Shown here in pieces: positions 1 to 5,676 of a stretch of 6,090 nt of DNA. The DNA lies in the NCBI GenBank assembly GCA_934567355.1, contig CAKTJC010000063.1, positions 1 through 6,090 of the forward strand, written 5' to 3'. The translations under genes and the position numbers were made by a program. Each line of letters opens with the position of its first letter. Within the stretch, counting starts at the first letter, position 1. The DNA comes from an uncultured Oscillospiraceae bacterium. GTDB taxonomy: Bacteria > Bacillota > Clostridia > Oscillospirales > Oscillospiraceae. Below the pieces are notes generated by a model, which worked only from the letters and a program-made list of their open reading frames with translations, had not been told where the DNA came from and did no database searches.

Positions 1-77
1 GCGGGACTTGAACCCGCACGTCCGCAGTGAACACTAGAACCTGAATCTAGCGAGTCTACCAATTCCACCACTCGCCC
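1..77 (-). tRNA. tRNA-Leu (anticodon CAG), 3' end cut by window edge
   Basis: Read on the minus strand, the 5' acceptor strand is GGGCGAG (77-71), followed by TG and a D-arm containing GGAATTGGTAGAC, typical of bacterial tRNA-Leu. The anticodon stem CTAGA/TCTAG encloses the loop TTCAGGT, giving anticodon CAG at 43-41, which reads CUG. A long variable arm (about 16 nt, with a GTTC/GGAC stem) marks a class II tRNA, consistent with leucine. The T-arm GCGGG-TTCAAGT-CCCGC occupies 17-1. The 3' acceptor strand, discriminator base and any encoded CCA lie outside the window, so the gene is incomplete here but shows no sign of damage. It has its own promoter at 113-141, separate from the upstream fba unit. 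Confidence 0.96.
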
Positions 78-112
78 GTATATTCGCTGACCTAACGCCT
101 CAGCGCCCAAGT

Positions 113-141
113 ATAGTACCATTGTTTTTTCCGTTTGTCAA
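113..141 (-). promoter_or_regulatory. Promoter of tRNA-Leu
   Basis: On the minus strand a consensus -35 TTGACA (141-136) is followed by a 17-bp spacer and -10 TACTAT (118-113). A TG lies one base upstream of the -10, making it an extended -10. Start of transcription is expected near 106, leaving a leader of roughly 30 nt before the tRNA 5' end at 77. The consensus -35 fits a stable-RNA gene. Confidence 0.85.
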
Positions 142-161
142 CTGCTTTTTTCCGCTTCCGG

Positions 162-195
162 CAAAAAATCCGTGCACCGCTTGCGGTGCACGGAT
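162..195 (-). terminator. Rho-independent terminator of fba
   Basis: There is a perfect 13-bp inverted repeat: 195-183 pairs with 180-168 around a 2-nt core (in RNA the innermost pairs probably open to form the loop). On the minus strand the hairpin is followed directly by a T-run (168-163). It begins 18 bases past the fba stop codon and lies upstream of the tRNA-Leu promoter, so it separates the two units. Confidence 0.93.
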
Positions 196-212
196 CGATG
201 GGAGTGAAGCGA

Positions 213-1181
213 TTACGCCTTGCCGTCGGAACCCAGGACGTGAACGATCTTGTGAGCGACCATGTCCTTGACAGCCTGACGGGCAGGCTTCAGGTACTGG
301 CGGGGGTCAAAGTGGTCGGGATGCTCGGCAAAGTACTTGCGGATATTGCCGGTCATGGCCAAACGGATGTCGGAGTCGATGTTGATCTTGCAGACGGCCA
401 GCTTTGCAGCCTCACGCAGTTGGTCTTCGGGGATGCCGATTGCATCGGGCATATTGCCGCCGTAGGTATTGACCATCTTCACGAACTCCTGGGGAACGGA
501 GGAAGAACCGTGCAGAACGATCGGGAAGCCCGGCAGACGCTTGATGCACTCCTTCAGCACGTCGAAACGCAGGGGAGGCGGAACCAGAACGCCGTCGGCA
601 TTGCGGGTGCACTGGGAAGCCTTGAACTTGTAAGCGCCGTGGCTGGTGCCGATGGCGATGGCCAGGGAGTCGCAGCCGGTGCGGCCAACGAACTCTTCCA
701 CCTGCTCAGGATGGGTGTAGCTCTCCTTGCCGTGCTCGACAGCAACCTCGTCTTCCACGCCGGCCAGAGTGCCCAGCTCAGCCTCGACCACAACGCCGTG
801 GTCATGGGCGTACTCAACGACCTGACGGGTCAGGGCGATGTTCTCCTCGAAGGGCTTGGAGGAAGCATCAATCATGACGGAGGTGAAGCCGCCGTCGATG
901 CAGCTCTTGCACAGCTCGAAGGAATCGCCATGGTCCAGGTGCAGCACGATGGGAATATCGGGGTTCTCAATCACAGCCGCCTCAACCAGCTTCACCAGGT
1001 AGGTGTGGTTGGCGTAGGCGCGGGCGCCCTTGGAAACCTGCAGGATAACGGGGCTGTGCAGCTCGCCTGCAGCTTCGGTAATGCCCTGAACAATCTCCAT
1101 GTTGTTGACGTTGAAAGCGCCGATTGCATAGCCGCCATCGTATGCTTTCTTGAACATTTCGGTGGATGTAACAAGTGCCAT
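213..1181 (-). CDS. fba: Class II fructose-1,6-bisphosphate aldolase
   Basis: This cytosolic glycolytic/gluconeogenic enzyme reversibly cleaves fructose 1,6-bisphosphate to dihydroxyacetone phosphate and glyceraldehyde 3-phosphate using a divalent metal, usually zinc. The predicted 322-aa protein spans the whole class II barrel. It has HLDHG with catalytic Asp83 and metal ligand His84, VEAELG (about 132-137), GTSHGAYKF with metal-binding His181, LHGSSS with His224, and the phosphate-binding NIDSD at 267-271. At 322 aa it is longer than the about 285-aa Bacillus FbaA and closer to the longer clostridial/spirochaete-type enzymes; a stretch around residues 190-207 (CTRNADGVLVPPP) accounts for part of the extra length. 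I chose ATG at 1181 over the in-frame TTG at 1190 because the TTG directly abuts the AAAGGA ribosome site, whereas the ATG is 9 nt from it. It is transcribed alone, divergently from pfp, and ends at a strong terminator. Family identity is secure; specificity for fructose rather than tagatose bisphosphate is inferred from the pfp neighbour. Confidence 0.96.
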   Translation of the reverse strand: MALVTSTEMFKKAYDGGYAIGAFNVNNMEIVQGITEAAGELHSPVILQVSKGARAYANHTYLVKLVEAAVIENPDIPIVLHLDHGDSFELCKSCIDGGFTSVMIDASSKPFEENIALTRQVVEYAHDHGVVVEAELGTLAGVEDEVAVEHGKESYTHPEQVEEFVGRTGCDSLAIAIGTSHGAYKFKASQCTRNADGVLVPPPLRFDVLKECIKRLPGFPIVLHGSSSVPQEFVKMVNTYGGNMPDAIGIPEDQLREAAKLAVCKINIDSDIRLAMTGNIRKYFAEHPDHFDPRQYLKPARQAVKDMVAHKIVHVLGSDGKA

Positions 1182-1190
1182 TGGAATCAA

Positions 1191-1196
1191 TCCTTT
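1191..1196 (-). promoter_or_regulatory. Ribosome binding site fixing the fba start
   Basis: AAAGGA on the minus strand lies 9 nt before ATG 1181. The alternative TTG codon at 1190-1188 has no spacer to this site, so it is unlikely to be the initiator. Confidence 0.75.
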
Positions 1197-1236
1197 CCTT
1201 ATTTAAGCAGAGCAAGCCCCGCTTAGTTTCGTCCCT

Positions 1237-1264
1237 ATTATACCACAATTTTCAAAATTATCAA
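1237..1264 (-). promoter_or_regulatory. Promoter of fba
   Basis: On the minus strand, -35 TTGATA (1264-1259), a 16-bp spacer and a perfect -10 TATAAT (1242-1237) preceded by TGG give an extended -10. The expected start is near 1230, leaving a leader of about 50 nt. That leader can form a weak 6-bp hairpin (AAGCGG with CTGCTT). The -35 lies only 9 bp from the -35 of the divergent pfp promoter. Confidence 0.85.
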
Positions 1265-1273
1265 CAATAATAT

Positions 1274-1302
1274 TTGCCAAAAGGATTCTTTTGTGTTATA
1301 AT
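1274..1302 (+). promoter_or_regulatory. Promoter of pfp
   Basis: -35 TTGCCA (1274-1279), a 17-bp spacer and a perfect -10 TATAAT (1297-1302), with TG one base upstream of the -10. Transcription should start near 1309, giving a leader of about 75 nt with no recognisable riboswitch. Confidence 0.86.
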
Positions 1303-1384
1303 GCGGAAGGTATGGGGCTTTTACCAGAATGCTCCGTCATTTTTCATAATAAACCATTAAAAAACATATTGGAGGTTATTCTTT

Positions 1385-2629
1385 ATGTCTGAAAAAGCTC
1401 TGGTAGGTTCTCTGATTATCGGTCAGTCCGGCGGTCCTTCCTCCGTCATTAACTGCTCCGCCTACGGCGTCATCAAGACCGGCCTGGAGAACCCCAACAT
1501 TACCACCGTATACGGTGCCTTCCACGGCATCAAGGGCGTGCTGAACGATCAGCTGATGATCATGGACGAGGAAGATCCCGCTGAACTGGCGAACATGATG
1601 CACACGCCCTCCTCTGCCCTGGGCTCCTGCCGCTATAAGATCGCTGATCCCGACGTAGACGACACCGACTATAAGAAGATCCTGGAAATCTTCAAGAAGT
1701 ACAATGTCCGCTATTTCTTCTACAACGGCGGCAATGACTCCATGGATACCTGCAACAAGATCTCCAAGTACATGAACAAGGTCGGCTATGAGTGCCGCGT
1801 GATGGGCGTGCCCAAGACCATCGACAACGACCTGGCCGGCACCGATCACTGCCCCGGCTTTGCCTCCGCCGCCAAGTACATTGCCACCTCCTTCATGGAA
1901 GTTTCCCGTGACTGCCAGGTGTATGACACCGGCATGGTCACCATCATCGAGTGCATGGGCCGTCACGCCGGCTGGCTGACCGCCGCTGCTGCCTGCGCCA
2001 ATGTCAAGGGCGACGGCCCCGATCTGGTCTATCTGCCCGAAGTCGACTTCGACATGGACAAGTTCATCGCCGATGTGAAGCGCGTCTACGCTGCCAAGAA
2101 GAACTGCCTGGTGGCTGTCTCTGAAGGCGTGCACTATGCTGACGGTACCTTCGTTTCCGAAGCAAAAACCTCCGGCACCGACGGCTTCGGCCATGCTCAG
2201 TTGGGCGGTCTGGCTGCAAGACTTGCCGACGTGGTCAAGGCTGCCACCGGCGCAAAGGTACGTCCCATTGAGCTGAGCCTGCTGCAGCGCTGCGCTGCTC
2301 ACTGCGCTTCCGGCACCGACATGGCCGAGAGCTTTATGTCCGGCAAGGTCGCCGTGGAGTCCGCCGTATCCGGCATCACTGACAAGATGGTCGGCTTCAA
2401 GTGCACCCGCGATGCCAGCGGCTACAAGTGTGAGCCCGAGCTGTTCGACCTGAGCCTGGTCGCCAACACCGAGAAGAAGGTTCCCCGCGAGTGGATCAAT
2501 GCCGAAGGCAACGGCGTGACCCAGGACTTCATCGACTACTGCCTGCCTCTGATTCAGGGCGAGACTGATATGGTCAAGGAAGACGGCCTGCCTCGTTTTG
2601 TGCACCTGAAGAGAGTTTTCGCGAAGTAA
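1385..2629 (+). CDS. pfp: Pyrophosphate-dependent 6-phosphofructokinase (PPi-PFK)
   Basis: Phosphorylates fructose 6-phosphate to fructose 1,6-bisphosphate in the cytosol. PPi-using members are reversible and serve both glycolysis and gluconeogenesis. The 414-aa product opens with the PFK glycine loop IIGQSGGPSSVIN (11-23). It has GGNDS at 115-119, PKTIDND at 143-149 (catalytic Asp147, with Lys144 where ATP enzymes have Gly), and MGRHAGW at 191-197. The Asp118 that replaces the ATP-enzyme glycine of GGDG, together with Lys144, are the two residues known to mark PPi dependence, so PPi use is inferred. The residue before Asp118 is Asn117 rather than the usual Asp. The length fits the about 400-420-aa single-subunit PPi-PFK groups, longer than the about 320-aa ATP enzyme. 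ATG 1385 has GGAGG (1371-1375) 9 nt upstream. It is monocistronic, with its own promoter and terminator, and divergent from fba, whose enzyme uses its product. Confidence 0.95.
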   Translation: MSEKALVGSLIIGQSGGPSSVINCSAYGVIKTGLENPNITTVYGAFHGIKGVLNDQLMIMDEEDPAELANMMHTPSSALGSCRYKIADPDVDDTDYKKILEIFKKYNVRYFFYNGGNDSMDTCNKISKYMNKVGYECRVMGVPKTIDNDLAGTDHCPGFASAAKYIATSFMEVSRDCQVYDTGMVTIIECMGRHAGWLTAAAACANVKGDGPDLVYLPEVDFDMDKFIADVKRVYAAKKNCLVAVSEGVHYADGTFVSEAKTSGTDGFGHAQLGGLAARLADVVKAATGAKVRPIELSLLQRCAAHCASGTDMAESFMSGKVAVESAVSGITDKMVGFKCTRDASGYKCEPELFDLSLVANTEKKVPREWINAEGNGVTQDFIDYCLPLIQGETDMVKEDGLPRFVHLKRVFAK

Positions 2630-2644
2630 TTTCATCATCTCTAA

Positions 2645-2676
2645 GTACCTGCCTTTCCGGAGGCAGGTGCTTTTTT
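2645..2676 (+). terminator. Rho-independent terminator of pfp
   Basis: Stem ACCTGCCT (2647-2654) pairs with AGGCAGGT (2661-2668) around loop TTCCGG. Two further pairs (one G-T) extend it to about 10 bp, and a run of six T (2671-2676) follows at once. It begins 15 bases after the pfp stop. The -35 of the next promoter starts 2 bases past the T-run. Confidence 0.94.
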
Positions 2677-2677
2677 C

Positions 2678-2706
2678 TTGCAAAGCGCTTTTTATTCTGG
2701 TATAAT
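2678..2706 (+). promoter_or_regulatory. Promoter of the VanZ-like gene
   Basis: -35 TTGCAA (2678-2683), a 17-bp spacer and perfect -10 TATAAT (2701-2706) preceded by TGG (extended -10). It is packed directly behind the pfp terminator. The leader to GTG 2769 would be about 55 nt. Confidence 0.85.
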
Positions 2707-2755
2707 CCAAAAAGCTTGTGATTTGGCGGGATAATTGAACCATTGCCGTCACAAA

Positions 2756-2760
2756 GGAGG
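2756..2760 (+). promoter_or_regulatory. Ribosome binding site fixing the VanZ-like start
   Basis: GGAGG, within AAAGGAGG. An in-frame GTG at 2760 shares its first base with this site and so cannot be used efficiently. The next in-frame GTG, at 2769, has an ideal 8-nt spacer. Confidence 0.8.
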
Positions 2761-2768
2761 TGCTGCAG

Positions 2769-3233
2769 GTGGACAGGAAGAAACGCAGGTGGATGCTTTT
2801 CCTTGCAATTCTATACGCATGCGCCATGCTCTATCTGCTGCTCTGCCGCGAACCTGCGGTAACGGACACGCCCTATCTGCAGCAGCTCCCGCACCACCTG
2901 AACCTTCATCCGTTTCACACCATACGGCGTTTCCTGTGGGTATTTTCCCACTCCAGCAATGCCTGGCTGCTCCGTCAGGCATCCATCAACATCTATGGAA
3001 ATATTCTTCTGTTTCTTCCTCTGGGCTTCTTTCCGCCGGTGCTGTGGGAAAGGATGCGAAAACTCTGGAAAACGGTTTTGCTTGCTGCCGGGATCATGGT
3101 CTGCATTGAGCTTCTTCAGATGCTTCTGCTGGTGGGAACCTGCGATGTGGACGATATTATTCTGAACGTCAGCGGCGCAGCCATTGGATACGGCATCTTC
3201 AAATTGACGCGCCATACTCCCGCTACCGAATAA
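2769..3233 (+). CDS. VanZ-family small membrane protein
   Basis: A 154-aa integral membrane protein of the VanZ-like family. It has a positively charged N-terminus (DRKKRR) and four likely membrane segments near residues 8-26, 72-93, 101-122 and 131-146. Family landmarks are LNLHPF (45-50), NILLFLPLGF (78-87, with Asn78), IELLQ (113-117, with Glu114 and Gln117), and the acidic DVDDIILN (126-133) leading into a glycine-rich last helix (NVSGAAIGYG). The founding member, VanZ of Tn1546, gives low-level teicoplanin resistance by an unresolved mechanism. Most family members are chromosomal with unknown roles, and nothing here links this copy to a resistance cluster. The GTG start at 2769 is set by the ribosome site 8 nt upstream. 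It has its own promoter. The last 11 bp, including the stop, overlap the 3' end of the opposite-strand YdcF-like gene. Function beyond family is not assignable. Confidence 0.88.
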   Translation: MDRKKRRWMLFLAILYACAMLYLLLCREPAVTDTPYLQQLPHHLNLHPFHTIRRFLWVFSHSSNAWLLRQASINIYGNILLFLPLGFFPPVLWERMRKLWKTVLLAAGIMVCIELLQMLLLVGTCDVDDIILNVSGAAIGYGIFKLTRHTPATE

Positions 3234-3873
3234 GCTGAGCGGTATAGCCCAGATTGACCAGCGCCTGAAAAGCCTCCTGCACCTGGCAGGGAATGAACTG
3301 AGGGACCTGGTAACCCCGTTGGGCGTAAATATCCAGCCGCTGGAAATCACCCACGATCATATGGATGGTATCTTCCTCTGTGCGGTTCCAGCGATGCACA
3401 CCGGCCACATATTCCTCAAAGCTCTGCTGCCAAGAGGTCACCTGCACCTCCGCTTCCGGCCAGTACACCGGGAACGCCGCAAAAAGTCTGCGCTCCATAT
3501 AGGGTTTATGGACCCCGAGGATCCTCGGATGAAAGGGGACAAGATCTTTCAGCATTCTCCGGGAGAACAGCAGGTTTTCCCCGGAATTAGCAGACTTGTC
3601 CTCCAGCAAAATTTGGTCTTCCGGTACGCCTTCCTCTATGGCAATGCGTGCAAATCTTTCAGCTTCGCTCCGCGTCCACATGGTGCGGGTATTTCTGCCC
3701 AGCCCTCCGGAAAAGAGGATCCGAGGCGCATAGCCCGCAAGATACAGCTGCGCGGCTCTTCTTGCAACATCTTCATTGTAACAGCCAAAGCCAATGATAC
3801 AGTCGGTCTTTTGAGGTATTTGATGCAGGCACATATAGTCCCACAAAATATGGATCGCTTCTGTCTTTTCCAT
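3223..3873 (-). CDS. YdcF/SanA-like (DUF218) family protein
   Basis: A 216-aa protein matching the DUF218 (YdcF/ElyC/SanA) pattern. It has an N-terminal strand DCIIGFG (24-30) and then RAAQLYLAGYAPRILFSGG (about 39-57), with the characteristic SGG turn. SEAERFARIAIEEGVPEDQI (69-88) leads into LEDKSANSGENLLFS (about 90-104), the conserved 'D-S-NT-ENA' region seen here as DKSANSGEN. KPYMERR (123-129) is the usual H/K-x-x-R region. No signal peptide or membrane helix is visible, so it is probably cytosolic, unlike SanA or ElyC, which are membrane anchored. E. coli YdcF has been reported to bind S-adenosylmethionine; the reaction in this family is mostly unknown. ATG 3873 is preferred over an in-frame TTG at 3885 because GGAGG (3883-3879) lies 5 nt before the ATG. 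It follows the CbiK operon on the same strand but has its own promoter (3920-3948). Its 3' end overlaps the VanZ-like gene tail to tail. Confidence 0.85.
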   Translation of the reverse strand: MEKTEAIHILWDYMCLHQIPQKTDCIIGFGCYNEDVARRAAQLYLAGYAPRILFSGGLGRNTRTMWTRSEAERFARIAIEEGVPEDQILLEDKSANSGENLLFSRRMLKDLVPFHPRILGVHKPYMERRLFAAFPVYWPEAEVQVTSWQQSFEEYVAGVHRWNRTEEDTIHMIVGDFQRLDIYAQRGYQVPQFIPCQVQEAFQALVNLGYTAQLIR

Positions 3874-3878
3874 CTTTG

Positions 3879-3883
3879 CCTCC
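3879..3883 (-). promoter_or_regulatory. Ribosome binding site fixing the YdcF-like start
   Basis: GGAGG on the minus strand lies 5 nt from ATG 3873. The upstream in-frame TTG (3885-3883) overlaps this site, so it is excluded as the start. The site comes five bases after the hairpin at 3889-3921. Confidence 0.75.
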
Positions 3884-3888
3884 AACTG

Positions 3889-3921
3889 ATAAGCTCCCGG
3901 CGAAAAAAGCCGGGAGCTTAT
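3889..3921 (-). repeat. Perfect 13-bp inverted repeat in the YdcF-like leader
   Basis: ATAAGCTCCCGGC (3889-3901) is the exact reverse complement of 3909-3921, with a 7-base loop GAAAAAA (plus strand). On the minus strand the loop carries T6, but no T-run follows the hairpin, so it is a poor terminator for the upstream CbiK operon. On the plus strand it is followed by ATTTT, but no plus-strand gene runs into it. Its right-hand arm overlaps two bases of the YdcF-like -10 hexamer and spans the expected transcription start. An operator, a 5'-end mRNA hairpin or a weak two-way terminator are all possible. Confidence 0.7.
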
Positions 3922-3948
3922 TTTAGCATGGAATTATTCTGGGGTCAA
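3920..3948 (-). promoter_or_regulatory. Promoter of the YdcF-like gene
   Basis: On the minus strand -35 TTGACC (3948-3943), a 17-bp spacer and -10 TAAAAT (3925-3920) preceded by TGC (extended -10). It sits in the 72-bp gap after the secreted-protein gene, so the YdcF-like gene can be expressed independently of the riboswitch. Confidence 0.75.
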
Positions 3949-3957
3949 CCAAAGGGA

Positions 3958-4443
3958 TCACTGCGGTACGGGATTGGAAATACGAATGGTATGGTCGAAC
4001 CAGGAACCGCTCTTTTTTCCCATGGCAGCGAAAGGGAGATCCTCATCCAGGGATGCAACGGGGATATCAAACCCGTTGGCCGTATCAGTAAATCCGTCGG
4101 GGTAGGTAACGGAATCCTTCACCGCATCGATCACGGCCGCGCCTTCCTTTTTTGCCTCCTCGGCAGAGCCCGGGAAGAGCTTACTGAAGCCGGTGCCGGA
4201 GAGCGTGATATGTGCCGTCATTCTGCCGTTCTCCACTGTAAGCGTCCCCTTCCCTTCCAGCGCCTCATTGGGCCGGAACATGCCGCCGTCGGTGGTTACA
4301 TCCACCGTGTACACGCCGTCAGCCAGGGCACCCTCAGCAGAAGCGGCACTGCTGCCGGGAAGGGTTTGTACGCTGTTTGCTGTGCCTCCTGCCACGCTGG
4401 CAAGAAGGGCCACGGCGCAAAAAAGCGCAATCAATTTCTGCAT
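3958..4443 (-). CDS. Small secreted beta-rich protein of the CbiK operon, unknown function
   Basis: I do not recognise a named family with certainty. The 161-aa product starts with a signal peptide (MQKLIALFCAVALLASVAGG, cleavage probably near residues 20-24). There is no lipobox cysteine at the cleavage region and no visible sortase motif or C-terminal anchor. After a Ser/Ala-rich linker (about 25-38) comes one domain (about 41-156). Alternating strands GVYTVDVTT (43-51) and GTLTVENGRMTAHITLSG (66-83) precede a helical GSAEEAKKEGAAVIDAVKD (92-110), then FDIPVASLDEDLPFAA (125-140) and WFDHTIRIS (148-156). The spacing of a 'DG-Y-TV-V' strand, an 'L-V-NG-M' hairpin and a late 'I-V--LD--' strand resembles haem-binding NEAT domains, but their Tyr-x3-Tyr motif is absent; this similarity is a hypothesis. 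ATG 4443 has GGAG (4453-4450) 6 nt upstream. It starts 14 bases after the cbiK stop, so it is cotranscribed with cbiK under the cobalamin riboswitch. Confidence 0.85.
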   Translation of the reverse strand: MQKLIALFCAVALLASVAGGTANSVQTLPGSSAASAEGALADGVYTVDVTTDGGMFRPNEALEGKGTLTVENGRMTAHITLSGTGFSKLFPGSAEEAKKEGAAVIDAVKDSVTYPDGFTDTANGFDIPVASLDEDLPFAAMGKKSGSWFDHTIRISNPVPQ

Positions 4444-4457
4444 GGTTTGCTCCGAAG

Positions 4458-5618
4458 TTACTTACCCAGGGTATCCATGGCAGCCTGCGTGTGGGCAATG
4501 TACAGACTCTCGACAGCCTCGATAGAGCCGAGGCCGGCGATCTGGCAGTCCACAGAATCAAAGGCACCGGAGGCCAGGAACATGGACTTCCAGGAATCCT
4601 CTTCATCGCCTGCCATATCGTTGTTGGCGTGGTCGCCTGCAACCACCATCAGGGGGCGCAGGACAATATGCTTATAACCGGCAGCGGATACCGCCTCAAT
4701 CACATTCTCGCAGGCAGTCTCTTCCGGCTCGCCTTCAACAGTGCCAATGAATACATTGTTGTAGCCCAGGGTGTTCATCTGAGTCTGCATCTGGCTGTAG
4801 GTCACCTTTGCAGTGTGAGAGGTGCCATGACCCATGAATACGAAGGCAGTGCTGTCGTTCGCGGCATCTTCCATGGTCGCATAGTCGGTTTCAGCCAGGG
4901 CAGCACCGACAATGGCTTCGGCCACGGCAGCCTTATCCTCATTGATCACAGTCGCATCACTGCCGACCTCACCCAGCAGAGGCTCAGCAACTGCCACAGC
5001 CTCAAACTTGTCGGCGTAGGCATTGACGGATTCCATCAGCTCGTCGTACTCAGCACCGTGCATCAGATGGGTGGGCTGGATGATCAGCTGCTTGACACCG
5101 TTGGCAACGGCACGCTCCAAAGCCTGATCCACATTGTCGATGAATTCGCCGTCACGGGCCTGAATGTGGTTGATGATGATCTGTGCAGTGAAGGCGCGGC
5201 GGACAGACCAATCAGGGAATGCAGCGGCAATGGCATCCTCAATGCCCTTGATGTCCAGGGCGCGGCTGTTATTAAAGGAGGTGCCGAAGGAGACCACCAG
5301 GATTTCCTTCTCGCCAATCTCGTCGGCATTGCGGGGATCGTCCAGGGAGGCATCGCCGGTATCCAGGCCGAAATAATCGGGGCTGGCCTCTTCGCCCTCT
5401 ACCAGTTCCTTCTGTGCATCGGTCAGGGCGTCCCATGCCTCCTTGGCGGCAGCGCACTGGGCGTCGGTGTCCTCGGTACGGGCTTGGACATAAATGGCAT
5501 CGATCAGGGCTGCCACTGCATCGGCAGCCTCCTGGTCAGAAGGTGCGGCTGCGCCTGCGAAGCCTGCCATGCACACCAGCATGGACAGAGCGCTAAGGAA
5601 TGCGATCAGTTTTTTCAT
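4458..5618 (-). CDS. cbiK: Exported CbiK-type cobaltochelatase-like protein
   Basis: The 386-aa product has three parts. A signal peptide (MKKLIAFLSALSMLVCMAGF, cleavage near the A-G-A at about 22-24) comes first. A short helical module follows (about 31-75), containing ALIDAIYVQA and AWDALTDAQKELV, of a kind common in Firmicutes surface proteins. A full CbiK domain fills about 104-386. CbiK inserts Co2+ into sirohydrochlorin in anaerobic B12 synthesis and is normally cytosolic, about 260 aa. Family marks include ILVVSFGTS (106-114), QPTHLMHGAEYDEL (181-194, His184 matching the metal-binding/catalytic His), MGHGT with second ligand His264, VEGEP with Glu295, and PLMVVAGDHANNDMAG (322-337). 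So the active site looks intact. The Cys in the signal is not in a lipobox, and no membrane anchor is seen. ATG 5618 is chosen because AGGAGG lies 8 nt upstream; an in-frame TTG at 5681 would start inside the attenuator hairpin. A cobalamin riboswitch precedes it. An exported member exists in Desulfovibrio (CbiK-P), so tetrapyrrole or metal handling outside the cytoplasm is inferred. Confidence 0.92.
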   Translation of the reverse strand: MKKLIAFLSALSMLVCMAGFAGAAAPSDQEAADAVAALIDAIYVQARTEDTDAQCAAAKEAWDALTDAQKELVEGEEASPDYFGLDTGDASLDDPRNADEIGEKEILVVSFGTSFNNSRALDIKGIEDAIAAAFPDWSVRRAFTAQIIINHIQARDGEFIDNVDQALERAVANGVKQLIIQPTHLMHGAEYDELMESVNAYADKFEAVAVAEPLLGEVGSDATVINEDKAAVAEAIVGAALAETDYATMEDAANDSTAFVFMGHGTSHTAKVTYSQMQTQMNTLGYNNVFIGTVEGEPEETACENVIEAVSAAGYKHIVLRPLMVVAGDHANNDMAGDEEDSWKSMFLASGAFDSVDCQIAGLGSIEAVESLYIAHTQAAMDTLGK

Positions 5619-5626
5619 GTGTTTTT

Positions 5627-5632
5627 CCTCCT
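5627..5632 (-). promoter_or_regulatory. Ribosome binding site of cbiK
   Basis: AGGAGG on the minus strand, 8 nt before ATG 5618. It begins one base after the T-run of the attenuator, so any transcript that passes the attenuator exposes it directly. Confidence 0.85.
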
Positions 5633-5633
5633 G

Positions 5634-5676
5634 AAAAAAATTAAACCTCTCAGCCGAAAACACGACTGAGAGGTTT
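5634..5676 (-). terminator. Riboswitch-controlled intrinsic terminator (attenuator) of cbiK
   Basis: On the minus strand an 11-bp perfect stem (5676-5666 with 5653-5643) is capped by a loop that can add two more C-G pairs past a mismatch. It is followed by AA and seven T (5640-5634). It lies between the riboswitch and the cbiK ribosome site, so ligand-bound riboswitch is expected to favour termination. Switch direction is inferred from known cobalamin riboswitches, which repress. Confidence 0.9.

Noticed and set aside
135..1226. A 363-codon open frame on the plus strand opposite fba
   Set aside because: It is the antisense shadow of a gene with strong codon-position bias. The fba frame carries all class II aldolase motifs, and the plus frame starts in a non-coding promoter region and shows no recognisable domain.
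1303..1370. Possible riboswitch or attenuator in the pfp leader
   Set aside because: Only a 4-bp GGTA/TACC hairpin was found, with no conserved riboswitch blocks or terminator.
1376..2827. A 483-codon open frame on the minus strand opposite pfp
   Set aside because: It runs through the pfp promoter-side ribosome site, the pfp terminator and the VanZ-like start, and its low-complexity Gly/Val/Ala composition is typical of an antisense frame.
2769..3233. Glycopeptide-resistance interpretation of the VanZ-like gene
   Set aside because: VanZ-family proteins are common in chromosomes without resistance, and no vanA, vanH, vanX, vanR or vanS genes are nearby.
2811..3350. A 179-codon minus-strand frame opposite the VanZ-like gene
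   Set aside because: It has no hydrophobic or family pattern. The plus frame has four membrane helices, VanZ motifs, promoter and ribosome site.
3319..4677. A 452-codon plus-strand frame spanning the YdcF-like gene and secreted-protein gene
   Set aside because: It crosses a perfect hairpin and a promoter on the other strand and has no family resemblance. The minus-strand frames explain the region.
4377..5669. A 430-codon open frame on the plus strand opposite cbiK
   Set aside because: It is the complement of the CbiK frame, which has intact motifs, ribosome site, signal peptide and riboswitch. The plus frame has none of these.
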